Positions 44,101 to 52,564 of a stretch of DNA of 64,000 nucleotides are shown one piece after another; position 1 is the first letter of the stretch, and the number at the start of each line of letters is the position of its first letter. The DNA is from Balneolales bacterium (lineage in GTDB: Bacteria; Bacteroidota; Rhodothermia; Balneolales; Natronogracilivirgulaceae). The DNA lies in NCBI GenBank assembly GCA_007132975.1, contig SLNO01000050.1:1-64000 (forward strand), written 5' to 3'. The notes beneath the pieces were generated by a model that was given only the letters and a program-made list of their open reading frames with translations, had not been told where the DNA came from and did no database searches. The translations under genes were made by a program, and so were the position numbers.

Positions 44101-46286
44101 TGAGCACCAAAGATTTCCATTTCAATCTGGTCATGGAGGATGTGGAAGGCGGCCTTCATGAAGTGAGCATGCCCCTGGCGTTTGTCGGAAAGGAGATCCT
44201 CGATGCCGAAGAAAACCAGGCCCAGTCGCCGTTGCCCGAACTAATCGCCGACTTCAATCAAGGTGATAACAAATCCCGCCGTGAACGTCCGTTCGGCGGA
44301 CAAATGGTGGCGTTTGCCCCGGCAACGACCCCCGGCGACACCGCCTTTGAAACGGCGATGGTGGAATTCCATGCCGTTAAAAAGACCGCACACCCCTACT
44401 TTGTGCCTGTTCTGAATTCGGCCAGCATCGACGCCCCGGCCGTTTCACAGCTCACGGGAAGCGAGCTCACAAATGTGAAGATCAGTGACTACTACCTGTC
44501 GAACGGATTCACTTCCGGTGGCGCCAATGCCGGCGAGATATTTCTGGACCTGGTTTCGGCCCGGGATTTCAACGTGGAGGGCGAAGGCGACAAATCCGGG
44601 GCTCTGGTGCAGCCGAACATGAGCATCACCGCCTTTTCACGCAAGTCGGGAACCGTGGGCGGCGATCCGGACACCTTCGCAGGTGGAAATTTCGACCCTG
44701 TGAAATATTTCGGCGGCGACGATGACACACCGATAGACCTCAAAAGCGCGTTCTCCCCGAAACTCTTCGGAGTGATCGATCTCTGGAACATCATTGTTGC
44801 GGCCGGGGTGGACTTGCCCGGCAAATCGCCCCGCTTTGTCACGGAAGCCCTGAATGTCATTGAAAAGCTGATCAATGAAACCGGCAGACTCAACCAGCTC
44901 GCACAAACCATACCGGCCGGTTCCATTGCCGCCCTGAACGACCTGCAAAACACAACCGATCAGCTTCTCGCCACGTTTCAGTCCGCCATCAACAACCCGG
45001 CAACTTTTTCGGCGGCAACTCTGCAAAACCAGCTTCAGTCGGCCGCGTCGATTCTGGACAGCGTTGAATCACAGCTTGCCACCGCCACTGCCCTGAACGA
45101 AAGTCTCCGTCGCGAAGCAGGCTTCGCCGTTTCCGCCGTTAAACAGCTGCTCGACGTCCCGGCCAAGATATCCACCATCCTTGAAGAGTTTCAGAACTTC
45201 ATCCAGGCCATTGAAATGGCCAGGGAGATGCGGGTCCGGCTGGAATGGAAACCAGACATCACACATTGGCCCCAGACCAACCCGGTCTTCATCCCGTCCA
45301 TTCAGGATGTCGGAGACGGCTCTTTCGTGCTGGCCGTGGAACTGAATGCCAACCAGGGCAGCAGCAATGGCTCCGGGGGACAATCCTTCGAAGTGCTGTG
45401 CTGTCTTGACAATTTCACCATCAACCTGATCGGCAGCAAGACATTTGTCAAGGTCTACTTCAACAAAATGGCCTTCTCGGTCCGCACGGGCAAGAAACCC
45501 GCCATCGATATCGATTTCCGCGGACTCGAATTCGGCGGACCTCTGGCCTTCGTGGAGCGGCTCAGGGCCTTGATCCCCCTGGATGGCTTCAGTGATCCAC
45601 CTTATGTGAACGTGGATGCCGGAGGTATTGAAGCCGGCTTTACTTTTGAGATTCCCACCGTGGGCCTTGGTATCATCACCTTGCAGAACGTAGTCCTCGG
45701 GGCAAAAACCAACATCCCGTTCATAGGGGAACCGCTGAGTATCGGGTTCCACTTCAACACGCGCGAGACGCCGTGCACCATCACGGTCTATGGCATCGGC
45801 GGTGGTGCATTCGTAGGCGTGGCTGTGAACATGAACGGCCTTCAGATTGTGGAGGCGGCCCTCGAATTCGGCGGATCGGTGGCCTTCAACGTGGCGGTAG
45901 CCAGCGGCAGTGTGCACATCATGGCCGGCATCTATTTCAAGATGGAGCTGACCGGCGGGGTCACCGAGGTCACGCTCACCGGCTATCTGCGCATTGGCGG
46001 CAAGGTCACGGTGATCGCCCTCATTGGAATCTCCATAGAGCTGAGAATGGAGCTCTCCTATATCACTACTGGTGACTTTGGCAAAGTGCGGGGCAAGGCG
46101 TCGCTCGAAGTCAAAGTGAAAGTCGTCTTTTTCTCCATTGGTGTGACCATCACTGTTGAAAGGCAGTTTGCCGCAACCAACAACGATCCGACCTTCCTTG
46201 ACGCCATGGGTCATCCGTACGTCGACCCCTTCCTGCTTGAGGAAGTGGATCCCTGGGAACAATACTGCATCGCCTACTCGGAATAA
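41169..46286 (+). CDS. Giant protein A of an unrecognised gene pair, Tat-like N-terminus
   Basis: This 1705-residue protein matches no characterised family I know. A Tat-like motif LTRRDMITAMTLIGSIPLL lies at 47-65, unusually far from the start; the ATG at 41169 directly follows a GTG. The middle has the striking segments PYRLIVSPNRLNGWAHRMDP (near 720) and GRDHYVKVVYAGHLFPFGHR (near 873). A helical stretch spans about 1218-1348 (LNDLQNTTDQLLATFQSAIN). From about 1360 the chain becomes almost all beta and Gly-rich, with alternating hydrophobic residues, ending DPWEQYCIAYSE. Giant protein B follows 18 bp later. From memory, similar unannotated pairs exist in actinobacteria; this needs a search. 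Confidence 0.6.
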   Translation: MAVACKLWSDLKRSLLNLVSIRSRSRGQASGNNIPAEILSTEGSFRLTRRDMITAMTLIGSIPLLRSFGTTWLGSIRLERSKGCAIFHFRGKERWVIDEKRFAGRPKLDIVHNKKEIEIRLRDALYPGTLVPAGFTCLLRPTLSGWRMSMTTETGINTTVSFEQWLLGLSRLSGTLPKNIDVTHPANSFQASIPAGSVHSLSAGWLHTFGNGIKLSIVLAGFGLVSNGITIRPPPDGALSFFLHPPTRRSVITFNNAEALLRIATNPSRERQGFSIPETGFRQITVELGESTRKTQRTAFLAKADLSDNPVPVRPSPDLRDASGDTLKFSASKLSYAAEFNGAGSHEVVLATASEQIHWTYCGEEGMMLGCSGYGDDMEFEIRDRQLVRTSCKAMLLGTMLPPAGTRVITQPVLLPEPVPITVSLEHTEKPRRGATRGNEIRMAARGENPPVLRLDNPSVELIRPDDLVVQRFEFVNMAFRGEGPDRVMTTTTGTPYMIVWHQPQNIGEEAFYEHAPNLDLSDANPEDPDLSNNVDKTLPYPPPVKARYSGPSRVVYKVPPGTTIPYRLEDLLEACRTFEMNVAPTALPPPVQAAGFHFIGEIAPSVAVPVIDQMRDARRAPRQPRESNFDFVSRLMESPALRGAVSATEGIKTVPPPGERRMEAAQLIRAQRDITVSRNSMITSAAVQPLSEIGQITTLLAPKPAPPGPHDTAIEAPYRLIVSPNRLNGWAHRMDPGQSDKTGRIELWHSRLGMRRQDGTVDENQRWGRTIRAIWYTDPKTDDFKSNSQSQLAHEHDPFRMSLDWFDRHNLVHLTSNFQLSNPNGGNYVPRPVDVNQFMLSSLGAWMNVRGAWDVLPSNLTVEEWLHRGTLGRDHYVKVVYAGHLFPFGHRASLIKVTERKFEPMPGRPSVKVAYLRQRMFIIVREPVIVQALGNSPDDRKMPFKSIRITTRATPILDDPGGSDYDGKKQSLFWPMVSTKDFHFNLVMEDVEGGLHEVSMPLAFVGKEILDAEENQAQSPLPELIADFNQGDNKSRRERPFGGQMVAFAPATTPGDTAFETAMVEFHAVKKTAHPYFVPVLNSASIDAPAVSQLTGSELTNVKISDYYLSNGFTSGGANAGEIFLDLVSARDFNVEGEGDKSGALVQPNMSITAFSRKSGTVGGDPDTFAGGNFDPVKYFGGDDDTPIDLKSAFSPKLFGVIDLWNIIVAAGVDLPGKSPRFVTEALNVIEKLINETGRLNQLAQTIPAGSIAALNDLQNTTDQLLATFQSAINNPATFSAATLQNQLQSAASILDSVESQLATATALNESLRREAGFAVSAVKQLLDVPAKISTILEEFQNFIQAIEMAREMRVRLEWKPDITHWPQTNPVFIPSIQDVGDGSFVLAVELNANQGSSNGSGGQSFEVLCCLDNFTINLIGSKTFVKVYFNKMAFSVRTGKKPAIDIDFRGLEFGGPLAFVERLRALIPLDGFSDPPYVNVDAGGIEAGFTFEIPTVGLGIITLQNVVLGAKTNIPFIGEPLSIGFHFNTRETPCTITVYGIGGGAFVGVAVNMNGLQIVEAALEFGGSVAFNVAVASGSVHIMAGIYFKMELTGGVTEVTLTGYLRIGGKVTVIALIGISIELRMELSYITTGDFGKVRGKASLEVKVKVVFFSIGVTITVERQFAATNNDPTFLDAMGHPYVDPFLLEEVDPWEQYCIAYSE

Positions 46287-46304
46287 ACCAGCCCGGAGTG
46301 CCTC

Positions 46305-49300
46305 TTGCCATCGCAACGATTCTTACTGACTGCACTGCCGAAGACACCGGAAAACTGGATCGCCGGTGACGGCCTCCATGTGTCCGCCCATTTCGCCCCC
46401 CGGCTAAGCAATGGAACGCAACTGGGGCAGTTTGCCGGATTCACCGCCGGAGGAATATCCTGGCCCGAAACGGTTTCCGGCCTGTCATTCACGGTGGACC
46501 TCAACGGAACCGCCTATCCCGCCGAAGTGGTCTCCGACCCCGATCCGTCCTTGTGGAACCATCTTTTCCGCGACACCACCCCGGTGCACTCCCATGACTT
46601 CCCCGACAGAAAGGAACTGCGCATACGCTCTTTCCCCATTATCCAACTGTACGACCAGCTCAAGGAACTCTACGAATTTGCGGCGGAGGAATCGCCCGAG
46701 TCCTTCATCCCGGTCCGCCACCACCACTTCCCCCGAAAAGAATTCGACACGCGCTCATCCACCCTGCTCGACAACCTGGTAAACAGTGCCGGCGTCCTGG
46801 CCGATGACACCACCTACCGTCGGCTGGATGGAATTGTAACCGAGCTGATGTCCGGCACAGAACCATACATCACACCGCAAAAAATAAACCAGATCGCCCA
46901 GGCGGCAGCCGTTAGCCCGATCGCCGTCCAGTTCCACATGCTCCAGCGGTTCTACAAGCGTCCGCACCTGCAGATATCCCCGCCGCCGCAACTGCCCGAA
47001 ATCGATTTCCACACCATGCTGGGCATACTCGAAGACTACCCGGTGCTTATGCGCAGGCTAGGAATCGTGGTGGATTTGAGGATCGACCCCGGCGCCCATC
47101 CACCCTCTGACGGCGCGGTGTCGGTAAGTGTCGCCGGGGATCCGGGCGGACCCGTAACCTCTCTGCAGACACGGTACGAATATGACGCATCCGCATCCAT
47201 TTTCATAAGCCGGGGCAAGGACGGCAATGTCGCGGACGTGCGCGCCGGACGGCTTCGACTGGACAACCCCGAGCGCTACCGCCTGGTCCAGGTTGATGCC
47301 GACAGCATGGCCCTTAAAACCGTGCACCTTCTGGGCAACCTCTGGCTGCGGAACAGCCATCACGTGGGAAGAAACTACGCCTCCCCGCAGTCCGAGAGCC
47401 TACCTGCCCTCCGGACCGCAGGACTTGCCGTGATCAAGCCCATGAACGTAATGGCGATCCACCAGTCATTCCTGACGGCTTTCAACATGAACACGATGTA
47501 CCTGGCCAACCAGCCTCCGGAGGCATTCCAGCACCTGCGCTTCGAGGATGTGCTGCAAGGGTATATTGTGGATGTATTCGATGAAGATCGCCAGACCTGG
47601 TATTCGCTGTGCCGTCGACAGGGCCGGTACCGGCTCGGGGCGCCGCCGGTTGACGTTGTGGAAGAGGACGAGGGTTTCGTTGCCGATTCTGTTATCGCCA
47701 AGAATGCCGACGGACTCGAAGACGATCTCTATGTGCATGATGCGGTTTTTCAGTGGGATGGATGGAGCCTGGTAGCCGAAAAACCGGGCAATACCATCAT
47801 CCCCGAGGAGGTGGCCGGCGACGCTGAGCCAGGATCGCTGTCGCACGGATACGAGCGGTCGGGAAGGGTGCAGCAGAAGCCGCCGGACGATTTTCCGCTG
47901 GAGGCGCATTTCCTCCCGCAAAGGGGGTCGCTGCCCAAACTGCGGTATGGACGGCGCTACCGCATCCGTGCGCGCGCGGTGGATATTGCCGGAAACGCCA
48001 TCCCGCTCCGGCCGGATTCCGGCGAAATGTCGCATGCATCCAATCTGGTACGGTTCGGGCGCTTCGAGCCCGTGCTGCCCCCTGCCATTCTGTTGCGCAC
48101 CCGGGTCACGGAGGGCGAATCGGTCGAGCGCATGGTCATACGCAGCAATTACAACATGACCGCGCAGGAGTACGGCAGCGATCCGGACGTGCAGCAGGCC
48201 ATTTCCGCTTACGGACACGCCTACCTGCCCGACAACCAGCGCCACATCGCACCGGCAAAAACGGCCCAGATCACCGCCGAGATGCACGGTGAGTTTGACG
48301 AGGCCATCGGCGGCGGCCAGAACATCCAGGCATGGTTCCGGATAGCCGTCAAGGAGCGCGGCACCTTCCACGATACCATGATCGTGGATACCAGCACGGG
48401 GCAGGCCACCATCCCGGCCGAGGGGCTGGAGCTGATCACCCCGGACAACCTCCCGCCGGATATCGAACCGGTGCAGAGCCTGGAGGATCTGAACCCGGGT
48501 GACTCGCTGGCCACGGGGCAATACGTGCTCCACAATACCAACCAGGTGCGCCTGCCCTACCTGCCCGATCCGCTGGCCGGCACCGCGGCCTTCCGGGGCC
48601 TTCCGGGCGCCGGCGACGACTCCTTTTTTGTCTCTTTCAACCTGGAATTCCCGGAGGCTGAGCCGTTCCGCGTCGTTGTCATGGAAGGTGAAGGTCCGCC
48701 GCAATTCCAGGCCAGCGACCCCGATTTCGGCCCCAGAGTGCTCCGGGTCTACCTGAAAAAAGCCGAGATCGTCACGGTGCGGTTGAGCGTATCGCTGAGG
48801 GAGGAGGATCTGGAAAAATTGGGGATCTGGCATTGGCTCATTGATAAAGGCCTGCCCGCCAATACATTGAATCAACTGCGGAGCCTGATCCTGCGTGGCC
48901 GCCACTGGATGTTCACCCCTTCACGGGAGCTGGTACTGGTCCATGCCGTGCAGCAGCCGCTTGAAACGGCCGGGTACAATTCGATCACGGCATCGAAACA
49001 GCAGATCGGTGACACCCTTGCCCGGCTTTCCGGCAGTTTCAACTTCCATTGCAAAAGCACCGGGCGTGTCGACTTCCTGGCCGAGTGGGACGAGCCGTTC
49101 GACGACCCGACCCGACCCCTGCCGCAAGACGGCGTCGACGGCAGGGAGATCATCCACAAGGAAGGCCGCGTCCTTGAAATGCCCATTGAGCCGTTTTACG
49201 AGGATCTCGACACCATCAATTTCCCGGTGAACCTGAACGCCGTTCCAAACTACCCCTACCCGAAGCAGGCTCAGTCCGCTTTCTACGAGCATGATTTCGG

Positions 49301-50531
49301 GGACACCAAACACCGACGTGTACGCTATCTGCTCAATGCAACCACCCGGTTCCGGGATTACTTCCCGCCGGAGATCTATGAAAAATCCGAGCTGATCAGC
49401 CGCAGAGGACCCCACAGAGAAATCAGCGTGCCCAACTCCGCCCGTCCCGACGCCCCCAGGGTGCTCTACGTGATCCCGACATTCGGCTGGGAACGCGAGC
49501 ATGTGGCCGGTGGAAACGTGAGCCGGCGCTGCGGCGGCGGACTGCGCGTGTATCTGGACCGGCCCTGGTACTCATCCGGAGAAGGCGAACTACTTGGCGT
49601 GGTCATGGCCGGTTCGGCGCCATCGCCGGGTCCGAGTCTCGCAGCGCCAACGATTCCAACGGTGCCCCAACCCGCGAGGCTTCAGTTTACCGCTCCGGGC
49701 TTCACCCCAGACAACCCGCTTCGGCTGCTCACCACCCAGTGCGGCGTTGATCCCATCTGGAAAAGCGAGGATACACCCGCCAACCTGACCCCGATCCATT
49801 TTCCGGAAGCGGCCGCGACCCGTAACGGCCTGACGTTCGAGGAAGTGGACGGCCTGTACGCCTCGGTGGCCGGTCATGAGGTCCATTTTGACACGGAGCG
49901 CGGACTCTGGTACAGCGATATCGTGGTCGACCTCGGCCAGACCTACTACCCGTTCATCCGGCTGGCACTGGCCCGCTATCAGCCCGAGTCCATCGCCAAC
50001 GCGCATCTCTCGCGGGTCGTCCTGGCGGACTTCATCCAGCCCGCACCCGACCGCACCGCTGCCGTCATGCGTCCGACCAAGTCCGAAATCCGCGTCATGG
50101 TCTCGGGTGGATTCGGGCTGAACACCATATCCACAAGTATCGGCCAGAACCCGATCGGACAGCAGGGCCAGGACCCGATCCGGTTCACCCACCGGGTGGT
50201 GGCGACCCTGGAACAGCGTAACCTCGGCTCCTCGGATGCCTGGCTTCCGGCCGCCGATCAGTTCACGGAGGTGGAACTGCCGCCCGTCCAGCAGTATGGT
50301 GGAAGGATGCTGTGGATGACCACGTTCACGCTTGACGAACCTGACAAGGAAGACACCATCATCGCGGCACCGGTTACCGAAAAAGAGTACCGGGTGGTGG
50401 TCAAAGAGTACGAAATGCTCCCGGTGGATCAGCCGCAGCACTCGCTGACAGCAACCACCATCGGCGCCAACATTGGCAAACGGATCGTCTATGCCGATGC
50501 CCTGGAAGTTCCGCCGGCCCAGCAACCCTGA
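46305..50531 (+). CDS. Giant protein B of the same pair, unknown function
   Basis: The start is TTG at 46305, backed by GGAG six bases upstream and only 18 bp from the stop of giant A. The 1408 residues have no signal peptide or membrane helix, so it is cytoplasmic or exported with a partner. The N-terminus reads FLLTALPKTPENWIAGDGLHVSAHFAPRLS. Conserved-looking blocks include VDFLAEWDEPFDD (near 920), DFGDTKHRRVRYLLNATTRF (near 998) and GGGLRVYLDRPWYSSGEGEL (near 1076). It is rich in Pro, Asp and Arg, with many short beta segments and no enzyme signature. A structural or scaffold role is possible but unproven. Confidence 0.6.
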   Translation: MPSQRFLLTALPKTPENWIAGDGLHVSAHFAPRLSNGTQLGQFAGFTAGGISWPETVSGLSFTVDLNGTAYPAEVVSDPDPSLWNHLFRDTTPVHSHDFPDRKELRIRSFPIIQLYDQLKELYEFAAEESPESFIPVRHHHFPRKEFDTRSSTLLDNLVNSAGVLADDTTYRRLDGIVTELMSGTEPYITPQKINQIAQAAAVSPIAVQFHMLQRFYKRPHLQISPPPQLPEIDFHTMLGILEDYPVLMRRLGIVVDLRIDPGAHPPSDGAVSVSVAGDPGGPVTSLQTRYEYDASASIFISRGKDGNVADVRAGRLRLDNPERYRLVQVDADSMALKTVHLLGNLWLRNSHHVGRNYASPQSESLPALRTAGLAVIKPMNVMAIHQSFLTAFNMNTMYLANQPPEAFQHLRFEDVLQGYIVDVFDEDRQTWYSLCRRQGRYRLGAPPVDVVEEDEGFVADSVIAKNADGLEDDLYVHDAVFQWDGWSLVAEKPGNTIIPEEVAGDAEPGSLSHGYERSGRVQQKPPDDFPLEAHFLPQRGSLPKLRYGRRYRIRARAVDIAGNAIPLRPDSGEMSHASNLVRFGRFEPVLPPAILLRTRVTEGESVERMVIRSNYNMTAQEYGSDPDVQQAISAYGHAYLPDNQRHIAPAKTAQITAEMHGEFDEAIGGGQNIQAWFRIAVKERGTFHDTMIVDTSTGQATIPAEGLELITPDNLPPDIEPVQSLEDLNPGDSLATGQYVLHNTNQVRLPYLPDPLAGTAAFRGLPGAGDDSFFVSFNLEFPEAEPFRVVVMEGEGPPQFQASDPDFGPRVLRVYLKKAEIVTVRLSVSLREEDLEKLGIWHWLIDKGLPANTLNQLRSLILRGRHWMFTPSRELVLVHAVQQPLETAGYNSITASKQQIGDTLARLSGSFNFHCKSTGRVDFLAEWDEPFDDPTRPLPQDGVDGREIIHKEGRVLEMPIEPFYEDLDTINFPVNLNAVPNYPYPKQAQSAFYEHDFGDTKHRRVRYLLNATTRFRDYFPPEIYEKSELISRRGPHREISVPNSARPDAPRVLYVIPTFGWEREHVAGGNVSRRCGGGLRVYLDRPWYSSGEGELLGVVMAGSAPSPGPSLAAPTIPTVPQPARLQFTAPGFTPDNPLRLLTTQCGVDPIWKSEDTPANLTPIHFPEAAATRNGLTFEEVDGLYASVAGHEVHFDTERGLWYSDIVVDLGQTYYPFIRLALARYQPESIANAHLSRVVLADFIQPAPDRTAAVMRPTKSEIRVMVSGGFGLNTISTSIGQNPIGQQGQDPIRFTHRVVATLEQRNLGSSDAWLPAADQFTEVELPPVQQYGGRMLWMTTFTLDEPDKEDTIIAAPVTEKEYRVVVKEYEMLPVDQPQHSLTATTIGANIGKRIVYADALEVPPAQQP

Positions 50532-50611
50532 TCGCCAAAACTGATTAACAAGCCTGACCTGCAAAGATGATGAATAGATCTGATCAAAAGACCTGATCAA
50601 CCAGCCCTGAC

Positions 50612-52564
50612 ATGGCTCGCAAGTCCACATATCGGCAACACATCCAAACCGCTCTTCTTGCGGCCGGCAGCCCGTCTATGGCAGGCTGCATACTCATGGC
50701 CGGTTTCCTGATCCTGGCCGGGTCAGCCCATGCCCAGCCGGACCAGCGCGCAACCCGCCCCGTGCAACTGATCTATGGCGGTTACCACAAGATGCACTTC
50801 GAGACGGCGAACCGACAGCATTTCGGTTCCGAACACCCGCTCACACTGTTTCGCTGGGAGCTCCAGCCAACCGTAAGCGCCTACGGCATACCCTTATCCA
50901 TGAGCCTGTTCTACACCACCGAAGACAACAATCCGGGCGGGAACGCCAGCCGGTTCCAGTTCGGGCTCAGCCTCAGCAGCGACCAGCTTGAGCAAACCCT
51001 CCGCGACCGCCTGCAGAACGAAATGCACCAATCCACACGGGAACTGATGGATCTGGAACCGTCATTGGCAACGGAGGCAGATCGCTCACAGATAACCGAC
51101 CGTGTGGACCAGCTGGCCGACCTCCAGCACAACCTGGATGTATCGTCGCGGCGCCTGGACCAGATGCAAAGTCTTGGTTTGCTCAGTTCCACCGAAAGAT
51201 TGGCCATGCGTTTCCCGATGCTGGGCATCGGTGCGGCCTATCCCCACTACTCCCGGTTTGTGATGCAAGGTATCACGGTGAGCGGGTTTCACCTTGAAGT
51301 GCTGCCCGGAAGGGCGTTCCTCGGGACCAATATCGGCAATGTGAGGAATCCCGCCGGAACACCGGGGTTTTCCCGGTTCGGCGTCTTTGAAAACGACCGG
51401 AGGATCTATGCCGGTCGGGTTGGATACGGACGTCCCTTTGGAAGGCATGTGCACCTCATGGGGGTGTACGTGGATGAGTCCCCCGATGATCCGCTGCGTG
51501 ACAATATGGAGGGGCCTGGGCCGCATCCACAAATGAAAAATTTCATCACCGGCCTGAAATTCCGGATGGGTGCCATCCGCGACCAGCTTGACCTGCAGGG
51601 CGAACTGGCGGCGTCATTCCTGACCAGGGATGCCGGTGCGCCGGATATCGCCAACGACGACCTTGCGAGCATTCCCGTTATTTCACCACTGATCGATCCC
51701 AACCTGAGCAGCTCGGCGGATGTTTCCGGCATGGTGGATGCGGCCCTGCGCCTGCCGGGTCCGGGCACAAGACTGCGAGCCGGAATGCAGTACGTGGGTC
51801 CCGGCTACATCAACCTGGCATCCCCTGCCCTTCGCAACGACCTGATCGAGCATATGGGTGGAATTGAGCAATCGTTTGTTCGCCGGCAGGTAACCATCAG
51901 CGCAAACTACAGGGCCGAACGCAACAACATCGACAATCTTAAAAATTTCACTCGGACATCCACCCGGTACGACCTGCAGCTGGCCTTGAATTTCCGTGAA
52001 CTGCCCTGGGTCAGGTTTCAGTACATACCCGTCATCCAGAAAAACAGGGCTCGGGATCTGCCTGCCGGAACGCCCGGCGAATACACCTACAATACCAGGG
52101 TCGTGAATGTCATAAGCGGGTACTCGGTGCCGATCGGGACAGTGGTGAGCACTACCACGGTCAACGTATCCGGACAGTTCGTCAGCACCGACCTTACGAA
52201 TGCGGATGCCACATCCTTGCTGATTGGCCTGAACCAGCATGTGGCGTTTGGCAATGCCACGGTTCACGGCGGATACCAGCGGTTGTCCTTTACCCGGATG
52301 CAATCGACCTCGGTTCGGAATGACTTCACCCTGGGGGGATCCCTGCGCATCCTGGGCATGTGGATGCATGAAGCCGGCTTTCGGAACTCATCCGGGCAAG
52401 ACCAGGTGCGTGTAACCGGTCTTTGGTACCGGAGTTCTGTTCCAATCAGGTACCTGGGGGTATTTGAAGTCATGGTTGACCAAAGCTGGTTCTCAGGCTC
52501 TTTTTTCACTGAGGGCACCTTCAACCAGACACAATTCTCGGCCTCGCTAACCCGGTCATGGTGA
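50612..52564 (+). CDS. Outer-membrane beta-barrel-like protein linked to the giant pair
   Basis: A 650-residue protein with a long signal peptide ending LAGSAHAQ. YGIPLSMSLFYTTEDNNPGG and the many amphipathic strands that end in SASLTRSW point to an outer-membrane barrel. Residues about 125-195 form a charged helical insert (DQLEQTLRDRLQNEMHQST...ITDRVDQLADLQHNL) that may be a periplasmic coiled coil. It starts 80 bp after giant B and overlaps the next gene by seven bases. It could anchor or export the giant proteins, but that is inference from order alone. Confidence 0.65.
   Translation: MARKSTYRQHIQTALLAAGSPSMAGCILMAGFLILAGSAHAQPDQRATRPVQLIYGGYHKMHFETANRQHFGSEHPLTLFRWELQPTVSAYGIPLSMSLFYTTEDNNPGGNASRFQFGLSLSSDQLEQTLRDRLQNEMHQSTRELMDLEPSLATEADRSQITDRVDQLADLQHNLDVSSRRLDQMQSLGLLSSTERLAMRFPMLGIGAAYPHYSRFVMQGITVSGFHLEVLPGRAFLGTNIGNVRNPAGTPGFSRFGVFENDRRIYAGRVGYGRPFGRHVHLMGVYVDESPDDPLRDNMEGPGPHPQMKNFITGLKFRMGAIRDQLDLQGELAASFLTRDAGAPDIANDDLASIPVISPLIDPNLSSSADVSGMVDAALRLPGPGTRLRAGMQYVGPGYINLASPALRNDLIEHMGGIEQSFVRRQVTISANYRAERNNIDNLKNFTRTSTRYDLQLALNFRELPWVRFQYIPVIQKNRARDLPAGTPGEYTYNTRVVNVISGYSVPIGTVVSTTTVNVSGQFVSTDLTNADATSLLIGLNQHVAFGNATVHGGYQRLSFTRMQSTSVRNDFTLGGSLRILGMWMHEAGFRNSSGQDQVRVTGLWYRSSVPIRYLGVFEVMVDQSWFSGSFFTEGTFNQTQFSASLTRSW

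Noticed and set aside
45069-48905. Long minus-strand ORFs (415 and 479 codons) opposite the giant genes
   Set aside because: They are rich in His, Gln and Arg as expected for reverse frames of GC-rich genes, and the plus-strand reading has signals, ribosome sites and tight spacing.
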